A stretch of DNA of 42,223 nucleotides from contig PLLX01000077.1 of NCBI GenBank assembly GCA_003141415.1, positions 7,120 through 49,342 on the forward strand, in the 5' to 3' direction. The position numbers and the translations under genes were made by a program. Of the stretch, positions 25,944 to 35,367 are shown in pieces. A model generated the notes under the pieces. The model searched no databases and was not told the DNA's origin. It saw nothing but the letters and a program-made list of their open reading frames with translations. The DNA comes from Bacteroidales bacterium (lineage in GTDB: Bacteria > Bacteroidota > Bacteroidia > Bacteroidales > VadinHA17). The stretch's first letter is position 1. Every line of letters starts with the position of its first letter.

Positions 25944-26978
25944 ATGGGAAAAAAATTTAAAAACAAAGATTTAGCCGCAAGGCTTGGTGTTTCAGGTACT
26001 TTAGTATCGCTTGTCCTTAATAATAAAGCTGATCAACAGGGTATTCGCAAAGATACCCAGGAAAAAGTTCTTATGCTTGCAAGGCAAATGGGGTATTATG
26101 AGTCGCTTCATGAAAAGAATGAATCTTCACCGGTTGAAGAGAAACCCGGAGTTCTCGGGATGATAGTACCTTCAATTAATGATCCTTTCGTCATTCAGAT
26201 CACACCTTTTCTTCAGAAAGCTTTTGCAAGTATCGGTGTTGGATTCTCTATTGTAACGAAAGATCCTGATGATCAGAGATATGATCGTCTTGTGGGAGCT
26301 TTTAAGAAGTTTTATAGCGGACTAATCCTTCTAGGCGATGCAGCTGATGAAGCAACTATAAGAACGCTAAGAACAACAGATTATCCATTCGTACTTCTTG
26401 AAAGACCTTCAAAAACATTGCGTCTCAATACGGTTAGTACAGATACTGTTGCAGGAGCTCAATTAGTTGTGAATCACCTGGATAAGCTTGGCTACAAAAA
26501 TATAATAATTGTTGCTGATCACAGGTCATCCCGTTTCGATACAACAGCAATTCAGGATATTATTAATACAATTGGTCAAAAGACCGGTATCAACAGACCG
26601 GTAGTAGTTGAATTAGACAAAAGGTCCGCAGGTGATGAAATTGATTCGACCCAATTTGATAAGTATCTTCGCCCACCTTACCGTGCAGATGTTATGGTTA
26701 TAATGAATGCAAGTCTGGTTTATCCGATAATGACGCTGTTAAGGAAAAAGAAACTAAGGGTTCCGCAGGATATTGCAGTCGTTTCAATGGAAGAGGGAAC
26801 AGGATTCGACCTTATGTTTTCTCCTGTAACCTGTCTTCGCAAGCCTCTTTCAGGAATTTCCACAAAAGTTGCAAATATGATATGGTCTGAAGTGAAAAAT
26901 TCAGGAAAAGGCAAGTTTAAGAGACAGGTTAATATATCACCCGAGCTTATTGTTAGGAATTCCTGCGGCACTATTTAG
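25944..26978 (+). CDS. LacI-family transcriptional regulator
   Basis: The 344-residue product has the LacI-type helix-turn-helix and hinge at residues 4-55 (KNKDLAARLGVSGTLVSLVLNNKADQQGI), followed by a periplasmic-binding-protein-like domain (GMIVPSINDPFVIQITPFLQ, STDTVAGAQLVVNHLDKLGYKNI, VAVVSMEEG-like block near residue 275). Such proteins repress or activate in response to a small ligand, usually a sugar. A good ribosome site, AAAGGGGAA, lies before the ATG. No sugar transport or glycosidase gene adjoins it. The only cotranscribed gene is the transglutaminase-like lipoprotein 13 bases downstream. The effector is unknown. Confidence 0.93.
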   Translation: MGKKFKNKDLAARLGVSGTLVSLVLNNKADQQGIRKDTQEKVLMLARQMGYYESLHEKNESSPVEEKPGVLGMIVPSINDPFVIQITPFLQKAFASIGVGFSIVTKDPDDQRYDRLVGAFKKFYSGLILLGDAADEATIRTLRTTDYPFVLLERPSKTLRLNTVSTDTVAGAQLVVNHLDKLGYKNIIIVADHRSSRFDTTAIQDIINTIGQKTGINRPVVVELDKRSAGDEIDSTQFDKYLRPPYRADVMVIMNASLVYPIMTLLRKKKLRVPQDIAVVSMEEGTGFDLMFSPVTCLRKPLSGISTKVANMIWSEVKNSGKGKFKRQVNISPELIVRNSCGTI

Positions 26979-26991
26979 AACTGTTGCTGGT

Positions 26992-29640
26992 ATGAAAATA
27001 TCCATAATAAGTGTAAAGACAGGTCTCAGATCTGTCTCTGCACTGGCATTACTAACATTGCTTATATTGTCCTGTTCCGGTAAGCACCTTATTAATGACA
27101 GCTCATATCTGGCAATCACTGAAAAAGCTTTTAATCAAAGAAAACAACTGGCCATAAACCGAGATTCGGCTCTTTTCTCTGTTTTTAGTCAGAATCTTTC
27201 AATAAAACAGTCTGAAGCCCTTAAGTTTCTTTATGCTTTCATGCCATTAAGCGACCTGGCAGACTATAGCGGAGATTTTTTTCTGGCTAATATTAATATG
27301 TCTTTACGGGCGCAATCAGATACAAAATGGGGAAAAGACATACCTGAAGAAGTTTTCCTACATTATGTTCTTCCATGCAGGATTAATAATGAAAACCTTG
27401 ATTCTTTCCGGATTAATTATTATAATGAACTAATGGAGAGAATTAAAGGGCGAGATATAAAAGAAGCTGCACTTGAAATAAACCATTGGTGCCATGAAAA
27501 GGTTAGTTATCAACCCTCTGATGACAGAACTTCTGCTCCAATGAGCACAATTCTTTCAACAAGAGGCAGATGTGGTGAGGAATCAACTTTTACTGTTGCA
27601 GCGCTCCGAACAGTTGGAATACCCGCTAGACAGGTTTATACTCCTCGTTGGGCCCATACAGATGATAATCATGCCTGGGTTGAAATATGGATTAACGGAC
27701 AATGGTTCTATATGGGCGCCTGTGAACCAGAACCTCTCCTCAACCGTGGTTGGTTTACAGAACCTGCAAGAAGGGCTATGCTGGTACATACAAAGTCATT
27801 TGGCGCATTCCGGGGTACTGAGAATGTTATTAACCGGCATGATAATTTTACCGACATTAATAATCTGGCTAAGTATGCTGTTACTAAGAAAATAACGGTA
27901 AAAACGCTTGACAATGAGAATGTACCTCTAAGTAATGCTAAGGTGGAATACCAGCTATATAATTACTCGGAATTCTATCCACTGGCTGTTGTTCCTACAA
28001 ACGAAGATGGAATAAGTCAATTTGAAACAGGATTAGGTGATCTATTGATCTGGGCCCATAAAGGTGATAATTTTGACTTTAAGAAAATATCAGTTGGTGA
28101 AACTGATACATTAATATTGAAACTTACCAAGAAAGAGCTTGGCAGCATTAGTACAGACCTGGACCTTGATGTACCTGTAATCCTCTCACCGCTTCCGGTA
28201 CCATCAAAAGAACTTATTGAACAGAACTCGCAGAGAATTAATAAAGAAAATAATATCCGTCAAAAGTATACAGATTCGTGGATGAAGCCAGCAGAGGCAA
28301 AAACTCTTGCATTAAGACTTAATATTGATTCTTCAAGAGTTATGAGTATAATTGCCAGAAGTATGGGCAACTATAAAGAGATCAGCTCATTTCTTTCAGA
28401 AACACCCGAATCAATTCTTCTGTTTGCTATGTCATTTCTTGAGATCCTTCCAGATAAGGATCTCAGGGATATTAAAAGTACCACACTTTCAGATCATCTT
28501 AGAAATAGTACTGTTCCAGTCAGCATTCCAGGTGAATCTGATAATAAGTTATTCTTAGAGAATATTCTTAACCCAAGAGTTGCAAATGAACTGTTAGTCC
28601 CATGGAGACATTATTTCTTAACAAAACTTCCTTCACAATTATTAATAAATGGATCACATGATCCTTCATTAATTGTTCAATATCTGAATGATAATATAAG
28701 AATTGCTGATGATGAAAACTATTATCAAACACCATTAACACCTATCGGAGTTAATGAACTTAAGGTTTCAGATACGGGTTCACGCGCCATTTGTTTTGTT
28801 GCAATATGCCGGAGTCTTGGAATATCTTCACGCCTTGAACCAGGAAGGAATGTGCCGCAGTATTTCTTCAATAAAAACTGGCATGATGTTTATTTTTCTG
28901 ATCAGAGACAACCTGATCAGCATAAAGGTTACCTTAAGCTACAATCAGGTGATACAAACCCTGTTCCTGAGTATTATATTCACTTTACTCTTGCAAGATT
29001 TGAAAATGGGCGTTATAATACCCTTGAGTATGACTACAACAAAAAAATTACTGATTTTAAGGAAGCACTTCCCCTGCCATCTGGACACTATATGCTTGTT
29101 ACCGGGAACAGATTAAGTGACAGCAAGATACTGTCAAACATCTCATTTTTTGATCTTTCGGAGAATGAACATAAAACTATTGATGTAAAAATCAGAAAGG
29201 ACGCCTCTGAAAAAAAGATCCTTGGCAAAATTGATCTGAAAAAGATTTACACTCTTTCTCATCTGAACAACTCTTCTCAGTCATGTGTTAACGATAAGGG
29301 ACTTGTGATCATCTGGATTGACCCTGAAAAAGAACCTACAAAACATATATTTAATGATCTTCCGTTGCTGAAAACTGAACTTGATGTCTGGGGAGGAAAA
29401 TTTCTTTTTCTTTCTGATTCAAATTCATTTAATCCTGAGAATGTCAAAGGTCTGCCTGCAAATAGCTCTTTTGGCATTGACAATCAGATGTCTGTATTAA
29501 AGAATTCTCTCAAACTTAATCTTCCCCCTGAATTGAATTTACCTGTTGTTTTAATAACTGATAGAGATGGAAATATTCTTTTCATATCAACCGGATATAG
29601 AATTGGCATCGGTGAACAAATATTAAAATACAGCAGGTGA
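26992..29640 (+). CDS. Transglutaminase-like lipoprotein with duplicated core and thioredoxin-like C-terminus
   Basis: From the ATG at 26992 the product has 882 residues and a lipoprotein signal ending LLILSCSG. A transglutaminase-like papain-fold domain follows, with nucleophile C194 in GRCGEEST and H227 in NHAWVEIW. A beta-rich domain (about 300-385) comes next. A second similar unit at about residues 570-640 (GVNELKVSDTG, FVAICRSLGISSRLEPG) has Thr where the Cys should be and no aligned His, so it is probably inactive. The last 110 residues look thioredoxin-like (GLVIIWIDPEKEP, LPVVLITDRDGNILFISTGY). The frame opens earlier at a TTG at 26950 inside the regulator gene, but the ATG gives a proper signal. 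Its substrate is unknown. Confidence 0.85.
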   Translation: MKISIISVKTGLRSVSALALLTLLILSCSGKHLINDSSYLAITEKAFNQRKQLAINRDSALFSVFSQNLSIKQSEALKFLYAFMPLSDLADYSGDFFLANINMSLRAQSDTKWGKDIPEEVFLHYVLPCRINNENLDSFRINYYNELMERIKGRDIKEAALEINHWCHEKVSYQPSDDRTSAPMSTILSTRGRCGEESTFTVAALRTVGIPARQVYTPRWAHTDDNHAWVEIWINGQWFYMGACEPEPLLNRGWFTEPARRAMLVHTKSFGAFRGTENVINRHDNFTDINNLAKYAVTKKITVKTLDNENVPLSNAKVEYQLYNYSEFYPLAVVPTNEDGISQFETGLGDLLIWAHKGDNFDFKKISVGETDTLILKLTKKELGSISTDLDLDVPVILSPLPVPSKELIEQNSQRINKENNIRQKYTDSWMKPAEAKTLALRLNIDSSRVMSIIARSMGNYKEISSFLSETPESILLFAMSFLEILPDKDLRDIKSTTLSDHLRNSTVPVSIPGESDNKLFLENILNPRVANELLVPWRHYFLTKLPSQLLINGSHDPSLIVQYLNDNIRIADDENYYQTPLTPIGVNELKVSDTGSRAICFVAICRSLGISSRLEPGRNVPQYFFNKNWHDVYFSDQRQPDQHKGYLKLQSGDTNPVPEYYIHFTLARFENGRYNTLEYDYNKKITDFKEALPLPSGHYMLVTGNRLSDSKILSNISFFDLSENEHKTIDVKIRKDASEKKILGKIDLKKIYTLSHLNNSSQSCVNDKGLVIIWIDPEKEPTKHIFNDLPLLKTELDVWGGKFLFLSDSNSFNPENVKGLPANSSFGIDNQMSVLKNSLKLNLPPELNLPVVLITDRDGNILFISTGYRIGIGEQILKYSR

Positions 29641-29744
29641 TAATGATATGCAGGGACCTGTCGCGACCGTTCCCAACATGTTATTACATATCTATATAAG
29701 TCATGTTTGTTAACAACTGTTGATATCTGACCGAATTCAATCTA
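29641..29744. other. Gene-free leader region before the B12 promoter
   Basis: This is the first part of the 464-base gap between the transglutaminase-like gene and the B12 operon. I see no coding frame, hairpin with a T run, or repeat here. Confidence 0.6.
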
Positions 29745-29774
29745 TTGTCAGAAATAAAATATCGATTATCTTTG
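29745..29774 (+). promoter_or_regulatory. Consensus promoter of the B12 uptake operon
   Basis: A TTG at 29745-29747 and TATCTTTG at 29767-29774 are separated by 19 bases, matching the Bacteroidota -33/-7 arrangement. RNA would start near 29781, right at the edge of the riboswitch. This is one of the two best-spaced promoters in the window. Confidence 0.75.
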
Positions 29775-29779
29775 TCATG

Positions 29780-29968
29780 TTTTGGTGTTACAATGAAATA
29801 AAATCATTGTAATGAAAAGGGAATGCGGTTTGAATCCGCAACAGTACCCGCTGCTGTGATGCCCGATCGTTCTAACGATGATGGTTTTGTGAAATACCTG
29901 CCACTGTAACTATTAAAAGTTATGGGAAGGCTTCATAAAACCGGGATAAGTCAGAAGACCTGCCATAT
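29780..29968 (+). ncRNA. Cobalamin riboswitch
   Basis: The conserved core is easy to read: GGGAATGCGGTTTGAATCCGCA, a CAGTACCCGCTGCTGTGATGC block, GCCACTGTAACT at 29899-29910, GGGAAGGCTTC, and the B12 box AAGTCAGAAGACCTGCC at 29948-29964. Adenosyl- or related cobalamins bind such RNAs and reduce expression of the genes downstream. The genes that follow encode a complete B12 uptake route, which confirms the call. About 136 bases separate the B12 box from the btuB-like ATG. No hairpin with a long T run is visible there, so control may act on translation; the mechanism is not resolved. Confidence 0.96.
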
Positions 29969-30104
29969 AAATCTAATATTCAAAGCTTTCGGGAAGAAAA
30001 GCGCCGAATCATTCATTGATTCCCCACTTAAACTTCCTTGTCAGTGCCGGATGTTGGACAAACGGGCTGAATATAAACTTTTTGCAGATATTTATTTTTG
30101 AAGA

Positions 30105-32051
30105 ATGCGTTATGTTATCAGCAGAAATAGAGATTTACATTTGAAAAATATTTTATTTTATATTGTAATTTTCTTTTCGTTGCCTTTGCACGCACAATTG
30201 TCAATTGTTAATGATACAATAAAAATAAAAGAGGTTGTTATCAGCAGAAATAAATTCAGTTCAGATCCTGAAGGGTATAAAAAAACTATCATTGATTCGT
30301 CCATTCTGATTAATTACAGTAATCGTAATTTGTCTGACATGATTTCAGAAAATACAGATATTTTTATAAAAAGTTATGGAATGGGCGGCACCGCAACACC
30401 CGCATTCAGAGGTACAGGAGCAAATCATACCCTTATAGACTGGAACGGGATCAATATTAATAGCCCAATGTTAGGACAGTCTGATCTTTCACTTATTCCT
30501 GTGGGGTTAATTGATGATGTTCAGATATATTTTGGTGGCGCCTCAATGTCATTAAACGATGGAGGTATCGGAGGAACAATTAACCTTGAGACCAAACCGG
30601 AATGGAAGAAGGAAACTTTGATATCAGTAAATACCGGAATAGGAAGTTTTGGACAATATACTGGTTTAATAAAGGCGAAAACCGGAAATTACAAATTTCA
30701 GACAGTTACAAAAGGCTATTTTCAAAACTCAGAAAATAATTTCAGGTATCTTAATTCTGAAATAAGTTCTGAACCAGTCTGGCAGACAAGAACTAATAAT
30801 CAGCTCCGGCAAAATGGCTTCATCCAGGAATTATATTTAAATAATGAAAAAAGTATTACTTCCGCCAGAATTTGGTACCAGAATACTGAGAGAAATCTAC
30901 CGGCTTCACTTTTGACTGAGCCCAATTCAGGTGAAAGACAACTTGACGAATCATTAAGGACAATGCTCAATTATGATGCATATAGAGGAAGAAGTAACTT
31001 TTCTTTTACCGGATCGTGGATGTTAAGCAGATTGAATTATTTTAATCCTCTGGCTTTAATTGACTCAAGGAATCTTTCGGAGATTCTGATTTTAAAGGCC
31101 AGCCTGGAAAACCCGATTGGAAAATATGCAAAACTAAAAGTGGTAATAGATGAGCAGTCAGATATTATAACATCAAATAATTATAATCATAAGACAACCC
31201 GTAATACGTCTACCCTGACTGCCTCTATTGAAAGAAAGAAAGAGAGATTTGGTACAACGATACTTGTTCGTGAGATATTGGATAAGAATACTTTATTACT
31301 TCCGGATTTTTCTTCAGGTATACAATTCAGAATTATTGATGAAAAGGAGTACTATATCAAAGCCAATGTCTCCAGAAATTCCAAAATACCTTCGATGAAT
31401 GATATGTACTGGGTACCAGGTGGAAATCCTGACTTAAAAAATGAATATGCTTTAATATATGAGATATCCTATGAGATGAACCTGAAAATTTCAGATCCCT
31501 TAAAAATAAAATATGATCTGTCTGTTTTTCGTTATAACATAAAAGATATGATACAATGGCATCCCGGGGAATACTCTTATTGGACTGCAGATAATATTGA
31601 AAATGTAAATTCAACCGGAGCAGAGACATCATTAGCATTGGATTATGTGCTAAATAATTTAAATGCAAGTATGAAAGCAGGTTACTCATTTACCAGAGCA
31701 ATAGCCGGAGGATCGAAAATCGAAAATGATATTTCAATAGGGAAACAGCTTATGTATATACCTGAAAATCAGGCTAACGCTTCATTCAGAATTGGTTACA
31801 AAAATGTCTATTCTTCATGGACAGCCAACTTCAACGGGAAAAGATATATAACTGTTGATAATTCAAATTATCTTCCGGGATACTTTATTAATAACTTTAT
31901 CGCAGGTATTAAATTCCGCCTGAAAAGCTCTTCAATTGATACAAATTTCAATATTGACAATCTTTTTAATATTAATTATCAATCAATTGCATATTACCCA
32001 TTACCCGGACGGTCATACTTTTTAAAGATTCTAGTTCAATTTGTTAAATAG
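30105..32051 (+). CDS. btuB: TonB-dependent outer membrane receptor, BtuB-like cobalamin transporter
   Basis: The 648-residue product has a signal peptide (FYIVIFFSLPLHAQ), an N-terminal TonB-box-like stretch (IKIKEVVIS) and a plug domain (about 50-165: LSDMISENTDIFIKSYG, ATPAFRGTGANHTLIDWNGI, GGIGGTINLETKP). A 22-strand-type barrel follows, ending in an aromatic residue near the C-terminus as outer-membrane proteins do. The upstream cobalamin riboswitch and downstream BtuF/C/D genes identify vitamin B12 or a related corrinoid as cargo. It is close in length to E. coli BtuB. The next gene's ATG lies 7 bases after its stop. Confidence 0.92.
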   Translation: MRYVISRNRDLHLKNILFYIVIFFSLPLHAQLSIVNDTIKIKEVVISRNKFSSDPEGYKKTIIDSSILINYSNRNLSDMISENTDIFIKSYGMGGTATPAFRGTGANHTLIDWNGININSPMLGQSDLSLIPVGLIDDVQIYFGGASMSLNDGGIGGTINLETKPEWKKETLISVNTGIGSFGQYTGLIKAKTGNYKFQTVTKGYFQNSENNFRYLNSEISSEPVWQTRTNNQLRQNGFIQELYLNNEKSITSARIWYQNTERNLPASLLTEPNSGERQLDESLRTMLNYDAYRGRSNFSFTGSWMLSRLNYFNPLALIDSRNLSEILILKASLENPIGKYAKLKVVIDEQSDIITSNNYNHKTTRNTSTLTASIERKKERFGTTILVREILDKNTLLLPDFSSGIQFRIIDEKEYYIKANVSRNSKIPSMNDMYWVPGGNPDLKNEYALIYEISYEMNLKISDPLKIKYDLSVFRYNIKDMIQWHPGEYSYWTADNIENVNSTGAETSLALDYVLNNLNASMKAGYSFTRAIAGGSKIENDISIGKQLMYIPENQANASFRIGYKNVYSSWTANFNGKRYITVDNSNYLPGYFINNFIAGIKFRLKSSSIDTNFNIDNLFNINYQSIAYYPLPGRSYFLKILVQFVK

Positions 32052-32058
32052 ATTTAAT

Positions 32059-33102
32059 ATGAAAAACTTAATAAAAATTGTCATTCTTCTCTTAATTGTT
32101 GATTCTTGTGCAAAAATACCAAATACCCAAAATTTAAATTATTCTCTTGGAGGCGGTGTTTTCGTAGTTAATGAAGGCAACTTCAGAGGCGGAAATGGAT
32201 CCCTGTCTTTTTATTCATATGATTCCTCAAAAATCTATAATGATCTTTTCTATAGTGTAAATGGCAGACCATTGGGTGATGTTCCAAATTCGATGGCCAT
32301 TAAAGGAGATGAGGCATACATTGTAGTTAACAACTCCGGGAAAATTGAAATTGTAGACCAGGCGACTCTTGAATCCAAATCAACAATTAACGGACTAATA
32401 TCACCACGGAATATTTCATTCATTAATGATTATAAAGCGTATGTATCAAGTCTCTATTCCGACTCGGTTACAATAATTAATCTCATTGATAATTCGATTA
32501 CCGGTTATATTAACCTGAGAAGAACATCTGAATCGATTGCTGTTGCCGGGAATAAAGCATTTATTTCATACTGGACAGAAGGGAAAGAAATTATGGTTAT
32601 TAATACCCTTAATGATAAAGTAGTTGATTCAATACAAGTAGGAATTGAGCCTGAGAGTATGGCATTTGACAAATATGGTATGCTATGGGTACTTTGCAAT
32701 GGTGGCTATACAAGACAAAATTATGCTGAACTGATTGAAATTAACACCGCTTCAAATTCTGTTGAAAAAACTTTTGTATTTCCGACAAAAGAAGATTCCC
32801 CATCATGTCTTAAGATAGATGGCACAGGACAGACTCTTTATTATCTAGATAATGGTATACGACAAATGGATATTAATGCAACTGATTTACCCTATGTTCC
32901 TTTTATATTACCGGAATCAGGACAATATTTCTACAAAATTGGAATTAACCCAATAAACAACGACGTTTTCGTTACGGACGCTGTTGACTTCGTGCAACAA
33001 GGTTATGTATTATTATATGCAGAAAGTGGGAAACTCATTTCAAAACTGAAAGCTGGTATAATTCCCGGGTCAATGTGCTTCAAAATAATAATCAATCCCT
33101 GA
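32059..33102 (+). CDS. BtuG-like surface cobalamin-binding beta-propeller lipoprotein
   Basis: From the ATG at 32059 the product has 347 residues. A short lipoprotein signal ends near LLLIVDSC, then come YncE/DUF5074-type propeller blades (GVFVVNEGNF, PNSMAIKGDEAYIVVNNSGKIEIVD, ISPRNISFINDYKAYVSSLYSDSVTIIN, PESMAFDKYGMLWVLCNGG). In Bacteroides, BtuG is a surface propeller lipoprotein that binds B12 very tightly and works with BtuB. The position directly after a btuB-like gene in a riboswitch-controlled operon fits that role. A TTG at 32041 in the end of btuB could also open the frame but gives a worse signal. The homology to BtuG proper is inferred from family and context. Confidence 0.8.
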   Translation: MKNLIKIVILLLIVDSCAKIPNTQNLNYSLGGGVFVVNEGNFRGGNGSLSFYSYDSSKIYNDLFYSVNGRPLGDVPNSMAIKGDEAYIVVNNSGKIEIVDQATLESKSTINGLISPRNISFINDYKAYVSSLYSDSVTIINLIDNSITGYINLRRTSESIAVAGNKAFISYWTEGKEIMVINTLNDKVVDSIQVGIEPESMAFDKYGMLWVLCNGGYTRQNYAELIEINTASNSVEKTFVFPTKEDSPSCLKIDGTGQTLYYLDNGIRQMDINATDLPYVPFILPESGQYFYKIGINPINNDVFVTDAVDFVQQGYVLLYAESGKLISKLKAGIIPGSMCFKIIINP

Positions 33103-33143
33103 ACTATCTTAACTATTCTTCGTTTATGTGAATTCAGGGAAAA

Positions 33144-34289
33144 ATGAATGCTTTAAAATTAATAGTGATCAGCGCATTATTTACGATTTCAGGATGCGGA
33201 AAAAGTGATAGGAAAGGCACTGACCAATTTCGTGAAGAGGGGAATGAAGTTGGAAGGGCAGAAAGATTTTCTCTTGAAAAAAAGAAGGGATGGACCGAAG
33301 TTAAAATTATTAATCCATGGCAGGGAGCAACTGATGTTAATCAGGTTTATTATCTGGTTAAAAGAGGATCAGAACTGCCGGAAGGGCTGGATTCTGCAGC
33401 CGTAATTTTTGTCCCGTTGAGAAAAATAATCTGCATGTCTACTACTTATATTGCAATGATTTCAGCTCTTAATGAAGAAAAATCAATTGTTGGCATGTCA
33501 GGTACAAATTTCATTTATTCACCTGAATTAATTAAAAATGTCGAAAAAGGTTTGGTAGCGGACGTTGGTTATGAAACTAATCTCAACAAAGAGTTAATCC
33601 TTAAAATTTCCCCTGACCTTATAATGATTTATGGAATAGGAAGTGAATCAGCTGGTTACGTTGGGAAGCTAAAGGAGTTGGGCACCAAAATTATTATTAA
33701 TGCCGATTACCTTGAAACAGATCCATTGAGCAGAGCAGAATGGATTAAATTATTCGGAGCTCTGTACTGCAAAGAAAATTTGGCTGACAGTATATATAAA
33801 TCTGAAGTTGATGAGTATAACAAATTGAAGTCATACATAGATCAAAATGCAACGAATAAGCCAAAAGTATTGCTCGGGCTTCCTTTTAAGGACACATGGT
33901 ATATATCGCCTGGTAATTCATTTATGAGTAAACTAATTATTGATGCCGGTGGTGATTATCTCTGGAGAGACACGAAGTCTTCTGTATCAATGCCATATGG
34001 AATAGAAAATGTTTATTTACGTGGAATGAAAGCTGATTTCTGGCTTAATATCGGAAGTGCCAGTTCCCGAAATGAGATTTCAATTGTTGATTCGCGTATG
34101 GAAGATCTTCCCTGTTTTAAGAATGATAATCTTTTCAATAATAACAATCGGATCACAATTAATGGAGGAAATGACTTTTGGGAGAGCGGAAGTCTTTATC
34201 CCCATCTGATACTCAAAGACATAGCTACTATTCTGCATCCTGAATTATTCAGTGATCAGTCATTAACCTACTACAGAAAGATTTATTAA
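33144..34289 (+). CDS. btuF: Cobalamin ABC transporter substrate-binding lipoprotein
   Basis: The 381-residue product has a lipoprotein signal (ALFTISGCG) and the two-lobed helical-backbone binding protein fold of the BtuF/FepB group. Recognisable blocks are FVPLRKIICMSTTYIAMISALN, KSIVGMSGTNFIYSP, LILKISPDLIMIYG and WYISPGNSFMSKLIIDAGGDYLW. It should hand periplasmic corrinoid to the BtuC permease. It is about 120 residues longer than E. coli BtuF, with an extra N-terminal part (about residues 20-90) before the conserved lobe. It lies 41 bases after the propeller gene and 22 before the permease. Confidence 0.88.
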   Translation: MNALKLIVISALFTISGCGKSDRKGTDQFREEGNEVGRAERFSLEKKKGWTEVKIINPWQGATDVNQVYYLVKRGSELPEGLDSAAVIFVPLRKIICMSTTYIAMISALNEEKSIVGMSGTNFIYSPELIKNVEKGLVADVGYETNLNKELILKISPDLIMIYGIGSESAGYVGKLKELGTKIIINADYLETDPLSRAEWIKLFGALYCKENLADSIYKSEVDEYNKLKSYIDQNATNKPKVLLGLPFKDTWYISPGNSFMSKLIIDAGGDYLWRDTKSSVSMPYGIENVYLRGMKADFWLNIGSASSRNEISIVDSRMEDLPCFKNDNLFNNNNRITINGGNDFWESGSLYPHLILKDIATILHPELFSDQSLTYYRKIY

Positions 34290-34311
34290 AACCGGCCCAT
34301 TGAAAAGTGAC

Positions 34312-35367
34312 ATGCAGAAAGAATTTTCTTCTGATCTTAAATCACGAAGAAATACCAGGTTAATTTTCTCAAGTCTGGTGTTGCTGGTTGCCATTTTTCT
34401 AATTCTGGATATTTTTTTTGGGTCAGTAAGTATAAAGGCATCAGATGTAATAAAAGCAATTTTCACAAATGCAGATAATAACTTTGAAATCATTATACTG
34501 AAATTCAGATTGCCAAAGGCTATAACAGCACTTACAGTTGGAGTGGCATTATCATTAAGCGGGTTGCAAATGCAGACTGTTTTCAGGAATCCTATGGCCG
34601 GACCCTATGTACTCGGGATAAGCTCCGGTGCCAGTCTTGGTGTTGCTTTCGTTATTTTGGGCTTTTCTTCAAATATTACAACAGTCAGTCTTAACGGATT
34701 AGGAAACTGGATTCTTGTTGCAGCCTCCTGGATCGGTGCGGGTGCAGTTATGCTGTTAATAATGGTCATCTCTTCGAAGGTAAAAGATATTATGACTATT
34801 CTCATTCTCGGCATTATGCTTTCAAGCGGGATATCGGCTATTGTAACAATTATGCAGTATTTCAGCAATGAGACATTGTTGAAAGCATACGTAATATGGA
34901 CTATGGGAAGTTTAGGAAATCTTACTGCAAGCCAGCTTAATGTTCTTTTGATTTCCGTCTTAGCAGGAGTGATTATGAGCTTATTCTCTTCAAAAATGTT
35001 AAATGCTTTACTTCTTGGTGAAAATTATGCAAGCAGTATAGGGCTCAATGTCAGAATTGCAAGAGCAGTGATATTTACATGTACAAGTATTCTGGCAGGA
35101 AGTGTTACTGCTTTTTGTGGTCCCATTGGATTCATAGGAATTGCAGTACCCCATATAGTAAGAATATTATTTAAAACATCTGATCATAAAATTTTAATAC
35201 CAGGTACTATTTTAATGGGTGGAGCGGTTATGCTTATAAGTGATATTATCTCCCAGTTGCCGGGATCAGAAAGTGTTCTGCCCGTGAATGCCGTTACTTC
35301 TTTGATTGGTATTCCTGTGGTTATCTGGGTAATCTTACGTAACAGAAAATATTCCGGACCATTCTGA
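34312..35367 (+). CDS. btuC: Cobalamin ABC transporter permease (FecCD family)
   Basis: From the ATG at 34312 the product has 351 residues and about ten membrane helices, as in BtuC. Family blocks are RLPKAITALTVGVALSLSGL, MQTVFRNPMAGPYVLGISSGA, LGENYASSIGLNVRIAR, and FCGPIGFIGIAVPHIVRILF. A TTG at 34300 would add four residues; the ATG is preferred. Together with BtuD it would carry B12 from the periplasm to the cytoplasm. Its stop and the next gene's start overlap in TGATG, indicating translational coupling. Confidence 0.93.
   Translation: MQKEFSSDLKSRRNTRLIFSSLVLLVAIFLILDIFFGSVSIKASDVIKAIFTNADNNFEIIILKFRLPKAITALTVGVALSLSGLQMQTVFRNPMAGPYVLGISSGASLGVAFVILGFSSNITTVSLNGLGNWILVAASWIGAGAVMLLIMVISSKVKDIMTILILGIMLSSGISAIVTIMQYFSNETLLKAYVIWTMGSLGNLTASQLNVLLISVLAGVIMSLFSSKMLNALLLGENYASSIGLNVRIARAVIFTCTSILAGSVTAFCGPIGFIGIAVPHIVRILFKTSDHKILIPGTILMGGAVMLISDIISQLPGSESVLPVNAVTSLIGIPVVIWVILRNRKYSGPF

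Noticed and set aside
30093-30100. TATTTTTG promoter match just before the btuB-like ATG
   Set aside because: Only 4 bases separate it from the start codon, so RNA would begin inside the gene; the promoter at 29745-29774 explains the operon.
30051-30101. 16-codon frame in the B12 operon leader ending just before the btuB-like ATG
   Set aside because: Too short and without any visible motif; a leader-peptide role alongside the riboswitch is not needed and chance is likely.
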